Below are positions 1 to 9,421 of a DNA stretch of 28,207 bases, one piece after another. The translations under genes were made by a program, and so were the position numbers. Below the pieces are notes generated by a model, which worked only from the letters and a program-made list of their open reading frames with translations, made no database searches and was not told where the DNA came from. The stretch lies in the NCBI GenBank assembly GCA_003427395.1, contig BFEA01000265.1, forward strand, positions 628,291 to 656,497. The letters are read 5' to 3'. Position 1 is the stretch's first letter; each line of letters starts with the position of its first letter. This stretch comes from Chara braunii (Eukaryota; Streptophyta; Charophyceae; Charales; Characeae).

Positions 1-36
1 TTTTTCCAAAAAGCGAGGGAGCGGCCCATTTTTGCG

Positions 37-113
37 TTTAACAGGAATTCAACGGGATTTTTTCAAATTCAACTGGATTCAACGAGAGTTTAATTCTCTC
101 GTTTCCTGTTAAA
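37..113. repeat. Nested stem-loop (inverted repeat)
   Basis: TTTAACAGGAA at 37-47 pairs with TTCCTGTTAAA at 103-113. Inside it, AACGAGAG at 81-88 pairs perfectly with CTCTCGTT at 96-103 around a 7-nt loop; the two stems share base 103, so they cannot both be complete at once. The interior also carries ATTCAAC-GGATT-like direct repeats. It may be the end of a foldback or MITE-like element, but no target-site duplication was found. Confidence 0.5.
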
Positions 114-986
114 AAGGCACACAAATCACAATGACCCGAGAAAGGCATTGGAGGTTGCTCACGAGATGAAAATATAACGTATATCCATGAATTTTTTCTG
201 GAAGTCGGGCCACGTTAGCACGGACATTCGCGTGCGAGTTGGGAAAAAATCCTCGTCCAGCTTTGAGCAATCCAACAAAACCAACCCAACGAATGGGTAC
301 ACCGTCTTGCGCAAATAAAAGTCGTTCCACACGTCGAATCAGCTCCTCATTCATAGTGTCGTGAACCAACAGATATCTGGTCGAAGTAAGATCCCGTGGT
401 CCACTAGTTATCCACACACCCGAAAGAGTCGCCAGTTAAAAGAGACGTTCCCAAATCCCACAAGCCTCGTCATCGAATGCGACGACGTCAAAACGCTCAG
501 AGGAAAGACGCTAAATTTATTCACTCATACATGTCTCACATGATGAAGGAGACTTAATGGTCCTTGCTGATCATTTAGCCACAACACAATATAGAGAAAC
601 ATTTCTCTGATCTCAAGAATGTATTCTCTAACTGGGTTTGCTTCATGAACTACAACGAGATTCATGTCTCCATATTCTCGTGATGGATTAGGAGATGCAA
701 ATTCATACCGTACAATATGTTGTTCATGCTCTATCAAGAAAATATAACTCCATGGTGGGTTCCTCACACTTCCATCCCAAAACTGCGGCTCATCCCGTTC
801 CGAAAAAACTTCATGCGGATTATAAACCAAATGTCCTTTCCGTATCATGCCAGCACATGATCGTGTCGGTTTCGCTATCGAATCTATCGCTGCCTTGCAT
901 GTACTGAATAATCGAAGCATCACTGCTCCTGTGGGTGTTTGGACGACAAAGTAATGACTTGGTCGAAATAAATTTATACATATCAA
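109..986 (-). pseudogene. Coding-like remnant, family not recognised
   Basis: Two minus-strand open stretches lie end to end. The first (986 to 525) encodes 153 residues with non-repetitive composition, including the stretches EPQFWDGSVRNPPWSYIFL and GDMNLVVVHEANPVREYIL. The second (about 490 to 109) is in another frame with one internal stop, and contains MNEELIRRVERLLFAQDGV and RWVGFVGLLKAGRGFF. The amino-acid texture is that of a real protein rather than random translation, but the frame change and stop mean it is broken. I do not recognise a domain. A decayed transposon or retroelement protein is the likeliest source, by context only. No promoter or start context was identified; the first methionine is simply the first in the open frame. 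Confidence 0.35.
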
Positions 987-2150
987 CCTCTGTACTGAAT
1001 TCTCATTCCTTCCCTGGTCGTGATTCTAGTGTCACGGTCCTACCGCGAGGTAGTGCTTACTTGCACTCCTTTGACACTATTTGAAACATGAACTGTGTTT
1101 TTTTTGGCAGGAGTTCCCCATACGTTGGTGGCGCCTAAGACGGCCACCCAAAAAGGTGATAAATTCAGTTTTCCCCCACTTAAAAGTATGAGAAAAAGTG
1201 ACTACCCTTAACTTACGAGACGCTCTACCCTCTAGGAAGTGGTCAAAAATACCCCTCCTCCTCGTCCGAACACATTGTTCAGGTCTCAGAAGTAGGGCTG
1301 GCTCGACCACGATACAACATAGTATTCCCTTGTAGTATGGTCCACCCTATATCAATGACTGGGCCGACTCCTAAAGCAACGAACCCCTGCCCCAGATGCT
1401 TCCTAGAGAGAAAAAGTCTCAATCTTTTAGGTGTAAACATTTTTTTCTATACCTTTTCACTGAGGGTTAACTTAGACGAATCAGCGAATAGATTACGAGA
1501 AAAATTAAGACTCTTTTTGAACGGGTACATAAGGAAATGGTCATTCGGGACAGAACGGGATAATCCTTGGGAAAAATACTAAAGTATCTCGTATCGTCAT
1601 CTTCGTCTTTCACGAATTACATCTTTACGACACCCGTGAATTTCACTTTTTCATTATGTTCTTCTTTGACATGCAAACGGGTAAAGAATGGAAGAAAGGT
1701 AAACATTTTTATCATTCCTTGAGCAAGCATCATGCCGATCCCTTCTCACATACATCCTTTACCTACCTGCAAAATAACAGAAGAAACAACAAAAAATCAT
1801 CCATATGGACCATATCCCAACCAAAGTCAGCCCCCTTTTTCTACATGTATAACGTCACACATCTTACTCTACCTTTTACTCGAATCCAAAGCAAGGTCAT
1901 GCAAGGTGTGGGTTCACACAGGTGTGTAAAGGAAACTGAGTCACAACTTACCTTCAAGTTGAGTGAAGTTGAAAATGGCTCACTCAAGAAAGCCAAGTAA
2001 ATCCTCCAAAAAGATCGGCTACACAACTCTGAAGTTGTGGTCGTTTATAAAAGACAACCCGCGCTCTCCTTCAGGTGTCACCACTGATACAGGTGCCTCT
2101 CACTAGGACTGGTGCGAGATAGCCCTCGAGGAGGGTGCTCTCACTTTCAA
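987..2150. other. Unassigned sequence, no gene seen
   Basis: The stretch is A/T-rich to mixed and holds only short open frames of up to about 114 codons. These overlap on both strands and show no recognisable motifs. No TATA/poly(A) arrangement, tRNA or repeat could be assigned. Confidence 0.4.
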
Positions 2151-2151
2151 G

Positions 2152-2172
2152 TCCCACGTGGTCCCACGTGGT
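2152..2172. repeat. GTCCCACGTG duplicated, two G-box cores
   Basis: GTCCCACGTG occurs twice back to back with a 10-bp period, so the palindrome CCACGTGG appears twice. CACGTG is the G-box core bound by plant bZIP and bHLH factors. Nothing downstream supports a promoter, so a regulatory role is not claimed. Confidence 0.4.
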
Positions 2173-2184
2173 CACACTATAGTC

Positions 2185-2685
2185 CCAGCGGCACCTCGCC
2201 CACCAAGAATAACGCCACCTCAATCATCAATCCAACCTCCACCAATTACCAAGTATGAACACAGGGTATTCATTGCCCCTGTCTCAACCCCCAACTCTCT
2301 TGGTCCCAATATAGGCTCCAAGTTATCTCTACGCCATTGTCGCACCACCAGATGATCTCCCCCAAAAACCTTGGATCGTGGCGCTTGTCAAAATCAGCAG
2401 CACTTCCGGCGTCAATGTCGTAGTGCCCGCACTTTAGCAGCAACACCTCCGAGTACCATGTCACAAAAAAAATCACCGTCGTAGGCCCAATACACTTCCA
2501 TCAAACCCACCAGCCTCGCCACACAATCTCGACAGCACCTCCCCTCAAAACGCTGTCAAATATAGTGTTGCAGAGAAAATCACCGCTGCGCTGCACAATT
2601 TCGGCAACACCTCCTCCCAAAAGTACTACGGTGCAGCCTTTCTACTCCAATATCACTGAGCATGCCATCGGGCAGCACCTCCCTG
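2185..2685 (+). repeat. Degenerate array with GGCAGCACCTCCC motif
   Basis: Variants of GGCAGCACCTCCC recur at about 2188, 2394, 2436, 2531, 2601 and 2671, all on the plus strand with irregular spacing of 40-200 bp. The similar GGCAGCRCTTCCC core marks the tandem array at 16.1-16.6 kb. It reads as a decayed tandem repeat. The short open frames over it (for example 2565-2978) are serine/proline-rich on one strand and also open on the other, so coding is doubtful. Confidence 0.45.
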
Positions 2686-3049
2686 TCGTGGGCCCCTTGC
2701 CGCACGGTCCAAGCCTGCCGCAGCCTCACGGCTATAGCGTCCCCACAGGTCTGCAGCACAAGCACAAAGGTGGGGCCAAAAGCTCCTTGCCTTCAGCTAT
2801 GGCTGCCTCTCTCCTCCTCCTCCAAGTGCTTCTGCAGACCTCCAACACTTCGCCTCAATACACCAGCAGCCAGTCAACCAGCATCTACTCAAGTAGAATG
2901 CCCCTACAACATTGCCACAAGTGTGAGGCTGCTGGTTGGCAAGTTGACTTTTATAGCTGGCCAAAGGCATGTGGGTAACTGCCTTGCCCACAACCAGGCA
3001 AAATTTTGTCAGTGCTCCTGACCCTTAATCTAAATCAATAGCCAGGAGC

Positions 3050-3543
3050 TCTAAGGTCATCAGTTCCTAGGAGTACCTGGTCGTCTCTCAATCCAGGTGC
3101 TTGAAGAAATGGTTGTACTCAGCCGTTTCATGACAACTTGTTCAAATGAATCGACGAAGTCTTATCAGCCCCTAAAACCTTCTAGGGGCTGCATTTGTTC
3201 CACGGTCGTAACCAAATTCATGGTCGTTACTCTCCTTTCTTTTTTATCTTACTTCCTCTTTTTTTCCTCTTTTCTTCTTTCTACCCCCTACATCTACTTC
3301 AAACCTGCGGCCACGTACGTGGCTGTTACTTTTTTTTTTTTTTTTTTTCCCCTACCAACTCTTCTTTTAGAAACGCGCCTGCACCTGGGCACAAACAGTG
3401 CCAGGTTCTGGTAGTCGTTCGACAATTGTTGCCTATTTTTAATTACAAACAGGTGCAGCAGTTGTTCACGACCATGTCGTTTAGGAGAAATAGAAACTAA
3501 GAACCAGAATAAAAGAAAAGAAATAAAAAACACTAAAAAAAAG
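3050..3543. other. Pyrimidine-rich spacer with long T tract
   Basis: No gene is seen. A T/C-rich stretch (about 3225-3290) precedes an uninterrupted T run at about 3329-3350. Short frames here are translations of these runs. Confidence 0.5.
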
Positions 3544-3619
3544 AAAACGGCACACCTAAAGTGTGAACAGAGTGTCCCTTGTAACCATCCTGCACCTAGC
3601 CGCTTTACGCAGCTGATCC
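3544..3619 (+). repeat. Left direct repeat flanking hammerhead
   Basis: This copy begins AAAACGGC and includes GTGTGAACAGAGTGTCCCT, TGCACCT and CTGATCC. It matches the segment at 3750-3844 in the same order, with an insertion in the right copy. The two copies bracket the hammerhead motif, as expected for tandem or terminal repeats of a ribozyme-bearing element. Confidence 0.5.
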
Positions 3620-3650
3620 TTTTCTTTTTTTTTTGCCCATCCAAAGATGA

Positions 3651-3701
3651 GTTGTCGGGGCACAACCCCCTGATGAGTCGGTGCAAGTCCGACGAAATAG
3701 C
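3651..3701 (+). ncRNA. Type III hammerhead ribozyme motif
   Basis: All core parts are present in order. Helix III 5' strand GTTGT (3651-3655) is followed by cleavage base C3656, giving the canonical GUC triplet. Helix I is GGGG (3657-3660), loop CACAA, CCCC (3666-3669). The core CTGATGA is at 3670-3676. Helix II is GTCGG (3677-3681), loop TGCAAGT, CCGAC (3689-3693). GAAA is at 3694-3697 and the helix III 3' strand follows to 3701. Self-cleavage is predicted after C3656. Helix III contains two G-U wobbles, including at the position that is normally C-G, so this copy may be weak. Helices I and II are closed and III is open, the topology of type III ribozymes in plant retrozymes and viroid-like RNAs. 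The core identification rests on the sequence; activity is inferred. Confidence 0.82.
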
Positions 3702-3749
3702 CTGGCGCATTCAATTCTCTCTCCCCCTGCGACCGTTCGTCGCGAACTG

Positions 3750-3844
3750 AAAACCGCCCAAAGCGTGTGCAGAGAGTCCCTCGTAACTCAACTACAAGGT
3801 CCCCGAACTTGCACCTGGACCTAATCGCCTTATGGGGCAGATCC
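3750..3844 (+). repeat. Right direct repeat flanking hammerhead
   Basis: This is the counterpart of 3544-3619: AAAACCGC, GCAGAGAGTCCCTCGTAAC, TTGCACCTGGACC and CAGATCC occur in the same order. Just after it, CATTCGATTCTGCTC resembles CATTCAATTCTCTCTC, which lies just 3' of the ribozyme. This suggests a second unit that has lost its ribozyme by deletion. Confidence 0.5.
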
Positions 3845-4144
3845 ATTCGATTCTGCTCATCCTATCGATAGAAGTAGCAACCTGTTGATCAAAACGAACG
3901 GGCGTTTTACTAATTTTATTAATAAGAAAAAAAAACAAAGAAAATCTTTAAAAAAATCTAAACAAAAATTCAAAGCAAATCTAACAAAAGAAATCTAAGG
4001 AAGGAAAAAAAAAAGAAAACATCTTCTCTATCAAAACGGTTGCCCGTTTGAAACGGACACCGTCAGGTGCACTGGGGATCTAACGCCCCAAGCACTTCAG
4101 GATGCGCCACCTATGACTGCATTTAGTTTTGTTTTTTTTTAATC

Positions 4145-4165
4145 CCGTTGGCTTAAAACCAACGG
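4145..4165. repeat. Perfect 7-bp hairpin
   Basis: CCGTTGG (4145-4151) and CCAACGG (4159-4165) flank the 7-nt loop CTTAAAA. A T-run lies immediately upstream. The role is unknown. Confidence 0.6.
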
Positions 4166-4384
4166 TCACCTCACCATCGTGGCTTTTCAACCATACCTTG
4201 TCGACACAGACCCGAGTTGGAACCCCCTTCGAGGACAATTTTTTTTTTCTTTTTAAATCATTTCTCGATTTGTGCGTGTCATTCTTGTGCAGGGACCATG
4301 CAAATCTCGTGCGGCCAATTTCCGCCGCATGATCTCCCACGATCGTGCGGTCGAAATCGGCCACGCCACATTGCTCTTCGATGT

Positions 4385-4480
4385 GGCTGCTCCTAACAAA
4401 AGGAGCTAGTCCAGTCACCGGTCGTCGGCTCGATCCCTGAATCGGCAGGGTGAAAGTCCGATGGCAGTACCTACTGGGCT
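4385..4480 (+). repeat. SINE-like or decayed hammerhead relic
   Basis: GGCTCGATCCC (4427-4437) resembles the Pol III B box (GGTTCGANTCC). It is followed by CTGAATCGG, GTGAAAGTCCGATGG and CAGTACC. The same order (B box, AATCG, GAAAAT, GCAGTACC) recurs at 23795-23850, so the two belong to one family. The segment also aligns loosely with the hammerhead: GUC before a short helix I, CTGA, then TCGG...TCCGA as helix II, with the TGA of the core and GAAA lost. A tRNA-derived SINE and a dead ribozyme are both possible. Confidence 0.35.
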
Positions 4481-4558
4481 AACTCCTATCACGGGAGCTA
4501 AGCCCGCAACTCTTTTATAAGAAGATTTGCCTCCCTGTAGGACCACCTGCTATAGCTG

Positions 4559-4575
4559 GGCAGGCTTGGCCTGCC
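4559..4575. repeat. Perfect 7-bp GC-rich hairpin
   Basis: GGCAGGC (4559-4565) and GCCTGCC (4569-4575) surround a 3-nt loop TTG. No T-run follows, so a terminator role is not supported. Confidence 0.6.
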
Positions 4576-5640
4576 TCACCTCTAGCCGCGTCGCTTGTCA
4601 ACTCGGAAGGCGGCCCAACTCTGCGGCTTGGCTTAATGACCCGCGACCGTCTGCGAAACGGTATTAGACCCTCCATACGAAGTAGACCTCGTGGCCCGTC
4701 CTTTTATTTCCTTCGTACCGCGACCCAACGTCTAGCGCGACCACCCTTTTTAGTCTACTTAAAACCTGAATCGGGCGGCTTAGTAGCCTCGCAACATTAT
4801 TTTAGATAAGGTTTAACTTTAACGTTTTCATATGTGCACGATTCTGCGGCTTTGACAAAAACAAAGCACTGTCAACTACTGTCTTCCTCTCGGATGCCAG
4901 AAGCATCGGAACTAAAGCTCGAAAACTTTTAGTCTTTTAGTCATAAGTCAGGTCTGAATAAACTTTTGGCAAACGTCGGTCTCATCAAGTTCGTCAATCC
5001 AACAAAAGAGTCGGACAACGTCCGACGTTGAAAAAACCCCAGCCAATACCCTTGTCAGGGTTTTTGCCCCGACAACGCCAAACTCGGGATGCAGTTCCAC
5101 AAACCCGTTCAAAATGTTCTCCAATTCCCTTCCACTTTTGGGCTATCGACGCTCTCCAAATGGAACGCAAGGGAAGCCATGACCACGGACCCCACCACTA
5201 CGGCTTCCTCCTGCGTCATGGGCCAAGCACCCACTGGCCTTCATGCCCGTTGACCTCCTCGGTCTGTGTTCAAAGCAGTCAGGATTCTGTCAAGGCCTCC
5301 GTCACGCCGGAGTCGTGATGGGCGTGTTCAAGGTCTTTGAGTTCCGTTTCGGCCAGCGTGCCTGGCGTCGACCTCAAAACCGATTACCGAGGTAAACAAT
5401 CAAAACAAACAAATAAATAAATAATAAAAATAAGAATAAACGCCGCGCGCCCCTCTGGCCCGTGACGCCACGCATACCCAGATTGCGCATGGTTGCGCCT
5501 CGTCATCAATACCCCGCGAGCGCGACTCACCCGCGTATGGGTATTTAGTACGACAACGATCTATTCAACCCCAATCATAAGGGTTGCATAATTTCCTTTT
5601 CACCGCTCATGCCAAAAGGAAAACTACACTTCTAGTGTGA

Positions 5641-6765
5641 TCCTTAGTGATCTTTTCAAGCGAAATGTGGAAGAAAAAACAGCTACAGGGGTTCTCACTA
5701 ATTGAAATCTGAATACACCTCTAGTGGACCTAACCGTCCAACTATACAATTCTCAACACGCAAACTCGTTATTCAAATTTATATTTTGAAAGTGTATTTT
5801 ATCACTATTCGATGCATACATCTCTGACGTATGATAATAGAAACGCTTATAAAATAACGTTAGGGGTAATATTGATGAAACACTTCTCATTTTCATAATT
5901 GCAACATGTCCGAACGACTCCTCACACGAATGAGTCAGTCAAAGTCAAACACCAAAGAAATGCATACGACAACACTTGCACAGAAGATGGAGACAATAAA
6001 ACACATGTCATGCGCTTACGAGAGTCAACATTCTTTCTACACCATCTACGTGTTCCCCACTTCCTCAAAACCTCTCTTGGCAATTCTATTTTTTGAAACT
6101 CACAAACCCATCCCCCTCACTTTATTTTCAAAGGATCCTTGAGAGCGACTATAACTATTTAGGCATGAACATAGATAACAACTTTACTCCCTAAGCGGGT
6201 TCATCTTTAGGTGTGGGTATCAAGCCATGAGGAAGATGGTTGAATCGGTAAAAAATGACTTGTTACCAAAAGATAACAAACAATTGCAGTTTGTGTAGAT
6301 CCTTCCTCAATGTAGTATAGCAACAACCTGCACATACACAGGTTGACAAAGACTCAGCATCCTCACTCCCGCTTTTCACACATTGTTTTCTGAGGGCGTA
6401 TTCTTCACATCAATACCGTAAGCTCCAAGAATGTCATCCAAAGCCTTGTCCCTCCAATGCAGTCCGTTCCTTCTCCTTTTTCTCAATGAGATTTATGCTC
6501 ATGTCCTAAGTTGTCAATAAAATCTATATTTCTTTTACGTTCGGTCCCCTCATTCTCTCACATTGGATTAAACATACATTCATTAGTGTTTACGCAACTA
6601 CGACTAACTTGGATCCCTAGATGACTTTCAGCGTCCACAAGTGGAATCGGTCTATGCGATGATTATTCTTTCCTAATTATTTTTTTTACGACTTTTTTTT
6701 TTTTTTTTAATGACACATTAAAGTTATTCTTTTTTTTTTCTTCTCTGTTCTTCTTAATCTAGCAC
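5641..6765. other. Unassigned A/T-rich sequence
   Basis: No gene or clear repeat is seen. T runs at about 6680-6735 mark its right edge next to the hairpin array. Short frames at 5899-6142 overlap one another in two frames without motifs. Confidence 0.45.
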
Positions 6766-8515
6766 ACATAAGTAGTGGATCTAGTCACACTGGAATATTT
6801 CACTAAATCAATTACAGACAATCTATATTCAAACAAGTAGTCGGATAACTTACATTGGAGCACCCAACTGCCTTTTCAATTTCAATCAATTCATATGTAA
6901 ACGAATAATAAACGAAATGATACATAAATAACTCATACAAGTAGTATGATAAATCACACTGGAATATCCCATTGCTAGTCAAGACAAAACAAATATTAGG
7001 ATGACTCACAATGGATCATCTCACTTTTTGTTTAAACAAATGACATCTCATTACATAATAAATTACTATAGACTTCAAGCTAATGGTATGATGGCCCCCC
7101 TATTACTTCTTGAACAATGCGCAGTCTAACTTCAAACATGTAATAGGATGAACCGCACTGAAGTATCCTACTACTCTGTTAAATAACCAGAGTTTAAGTT
7201 AGTGGAAAAAAAACAAGCAGTAGGATAACTCATACTGGTGTGTCCTATTATCTTATCAACACTTGCTAGTCTAAATTCAAATAAGTAATAAAACGACTTT
7301 CAATGAAGCCCCTTACAACCCTTTTGAGTAATATGTAGCCATATTTTCACCCAAGTAATAGGATGACCCTCACCGGAGTATCGTACTACCTATTCGATAT
7401 TTGACAAGTTGAGGGTGAGTACGTGCAAATTGTTTGTCTAAACACTGTTCGAGTAGCAGGATACTCCAGTGAGGGTCATCCTGATACATGTTTAAAGATT
7501 AGATGATGCATTATTCAAAGCTATAGTAAGAGACTTCAGTGAGGGTCACCCTATTATTAGATTGAACCTAAACGAACCAATGTTGATACTTCAGTGTGAG
7601 AACATAGTATCAATACTAGTCAGTTTAATTTCAATCTAGTAGTAGAATGACCCTCACTGAAGCCTCTTACTATGGTTTTGAATAACTCATCGTCTAAAGT
7701 TGGAACAAATACTCGGATGACCCTCACTGGAGTATCTTATTATTATTAAGTGTTTAAACAAACAGTTTGCACGTAGTCAGTAAACATACGCAAACAAGTA
7801 GTAGGATAATTCGCACTGGAGTATCTTACTACCTTCCAATAACATGTATTTCATTCACCTTTCAGTGTTAATCAACCCATGGTGAAACGAGTATTAGGAC
7901 GATCAACACTGAAGCCTCCTACTACCGGTTCGACATGCAAGCGACCAGTAAAATAACTTACGCTAGAGTTATTTCACAATTCGTCTACCATAAGATAGTT
8001 GGTACATATATATACATACATAAATGTATATGCAAACGAACAACACATAGTAGAGCGACATTATGTATCACACTGAAATCCGTATCCCTCTTCTCAACAA
8101 CTTTGTAATGCACATACCATTAAGTTACACAAGTAACAGAATAACTTGCACTGAGGTATTCCACCAGTATTTCGATATCATACAAATATAAATTCAAACA
8201 AGTAGCAGAGTAACTCACACTGGAGTAATACTTAGTCGTCACAGCCTCAAACAAATAGTAACGTGACTCACACTGGAGTATTCTACTACTTCTCAAGAGT
8301 AATTAAACTAAAGTCAAACAAGTAATAGGATGACCCTCAATAGAGTCTCCTACGATAAGTTCGATATCAGGCAAGCAATCATATGAAACTACACTTATGT
8401 AGACAAACAACAAGATAACTTAAACTGGTGTATCCCACTATTTGTCTTTCACTAAACGATATATATGCATGCAAGCAGTAGGATGACCCACTCAGGAGCC
8501 TCCATCCTACTACTT
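6766..8515. repeat. Degenerate hairpin satellite, over 20 units
   Basis: A unit of roughly 65-100 bp recurs. It consists of a left arm like GTAGTAGGAT, a core like GACTCACACTGGAGT or GACCCTCACTGGAGT, a right arm like ATCCTACTAC, and a spacer often reading CTAAATTCAAACAAGTA. The arms are complementary, so each unit can fold. Good examples are 7140-7174, 7355-7389, 7798-7832 (10 bp with one G-T pair) and 8475-8513. Inside the loop, ACTC/GAGT or CTC/GAG can pair again. Three units (about 7452-7620) are inverted. Units have diverged strongly, so the array is old. It has no coding potential. No known satellite was recognised. Confidence 0.75.
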
Positions 8516-8732
8516 TGTTCTCCAATGCCAAGCAATCTAGGTTTCTTCTCGGTGCTCCTAAATTTCTTATCTTCAGCAAACAAGTTTCATACTTCATGCA
8601 TATATTTATTTCTTTATAATAATTCTTAGTCTAAAAAAACGATCAAGAAGTCATATAACACATGGTCATATGTGCCATTTGATAGAGAGTTGCAAATTCG
8701 GGGTATACGAGAAAAGGACAAGGTGTGTGCAT

Positions 8733-8791
8733 CTTATGGTTCCCTGTCTGCAGAGTTCCTCCTTAACTCCCACATAGCTCCCACAATCGGC
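8733..8791 (-). pseudogene. Exon-like coding fragment, copy 1
   Basis: Read on the minus strand, this encodes ADCGSYVGVKEELCRQGTIR. It is clearly related to the fragments at 8840-8897 and 18299-18357, which keep DC-S-AG--EELW-Q. The block ends in AAG followed by ATGC, where the other two copies have AAG followed by GTA, so its splice-donor-like boundary is lost. The gene of origin is not recognised. Confidence 0.4.
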
Positions 8792-8839
8792 ATGTACTTT
8801 GATTATTTTGTATAAACGATGGGGTCGGTTGCGCGTACC

Positions 8840-8897
8840 TTATAATTCTCTGCTTCCATAGTTCCTCATGAACTCCGGCAGAGCTCCTGCAATCTCC
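8840..8897 (-). pseudogene. Exon-like coding fragment, copy 2
   Basis: The minus strand encodes GDCRSSAGVHEELWKQRIIR and then reaches AAG|GTACGC, which fits a 5' splice donor. It lies about 50 bp from copy 1 on the same strand. The repeated, frame-preserving differences between copies suggest exons of a duplicated gene or of a spliced transposable element. The family is unknown. Confidence 0.42.
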
Positions 8898-9205
8898 CTG
8901 TTATGGGATATGCCTAATCTAGACAAGTGTTTATATGAAATTTGAAGTCGGCAACAAAGGAAACACGTAATTACGCAATCATGGTTAAAGAGATAGGTAT
9001 CGGAGAGGATAAGACAAAGGGAGAATGGAGGAGGATGGAGGAGGGAGGCACCACCAGAAACAGATGTTGACTCTCTCTCTTCCAATACCCCATCTTTACC
9101 ACCTGCCCAACGCTGCCCCTCCATCCCGTGTTGGGCCTCAACGGGCTATCCTAGCCCACCCTCAGACCTAGTACGGGACCAAAACTGCCCCCCCAAGTTG
9201 CTCGA
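8898..9205. other. Unassigned spacer
   Basis: This is non-repetitive mixed sequence. A minus-strand frame of 94 codons spans 8840-9124 but shows nothing recognisable beyond the exon-like block at its end. Confidence 0.4.
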
Positions 9206-9327
9206 TACCACCACGTACGCGGAGCCTGAAAACAGAGACGGTCGTACACATACGTGGTACGTACCCTCGTACGTGCATACATGCATACGTGTATGTGAAG
9301 CACACGTACGTGTACGTGGTGCTACCA
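9206..9327. repeat. ACGT-rich palindrome cluster, possible MITE
   Basis: The motifs ACGTAC, TACGTG and TACGTA recur densely. ACCACCACGTAC near the left edge is roughly mirrored by GTACGTGGTGCT near the right edge, giving imperfect terminal inverted repeats around about 100 bp. Short open frames over it are translations of the repeat. Confidence 0.4.
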
Positions 9328-9335
9328 ATAGTAAT

Positions 9336-9420
9336 ATATAATGATACTATTGATACTATTAATAATTATAATAATAATAATGATAATAATATAATAATGA
9401 TAATAATAATAATGTTATTA
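9336..9420. repeat. TAA/TAATAT microsatellite
   Basis: This is an imperfect run of AATAAT and ATAATG units. It is the insertion target of the adjacent hAT-like element. Confidence 0.75.
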
Positions 9421-9421
9421 C
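9414..9421. repeat. Target-site duplication, left copy
   Basis: GTTATTAC directly precedes the element and is repeated exactly at 10171-10178. An 8-bp duplication is the hallmark of hAT-superfamily insertion. Confidence 0.8.

Larger units (their letters stand above)
3845..5640. other. Unassigned sequence, partly GC-rich
   Basis: No gene is supported. The segment holds A-rich runs (3915-4020 and 5395-5440), two perfect hairpins and a B-box-like relic that are listed separately, and GC-rich non-repetitive blocks at 4500-4800, 5020-5390 and 5440-5550. An open frame at 5028-5318 lacks an ATG start at its beginning and any recognisable motif. Confidence 0.4.

Noticed and set aside
3050-3080. TCATCAG, the reverse complement of CTGATGA
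   Set aside because: No GAAA and no helix II follow on the minus strand.
6766-8515. CRISPR-like array
   Set aside because: Repeats are highly degenerate, partly inverted and irregularly spaced, in a eukaryotic-looking context with no cas genes.
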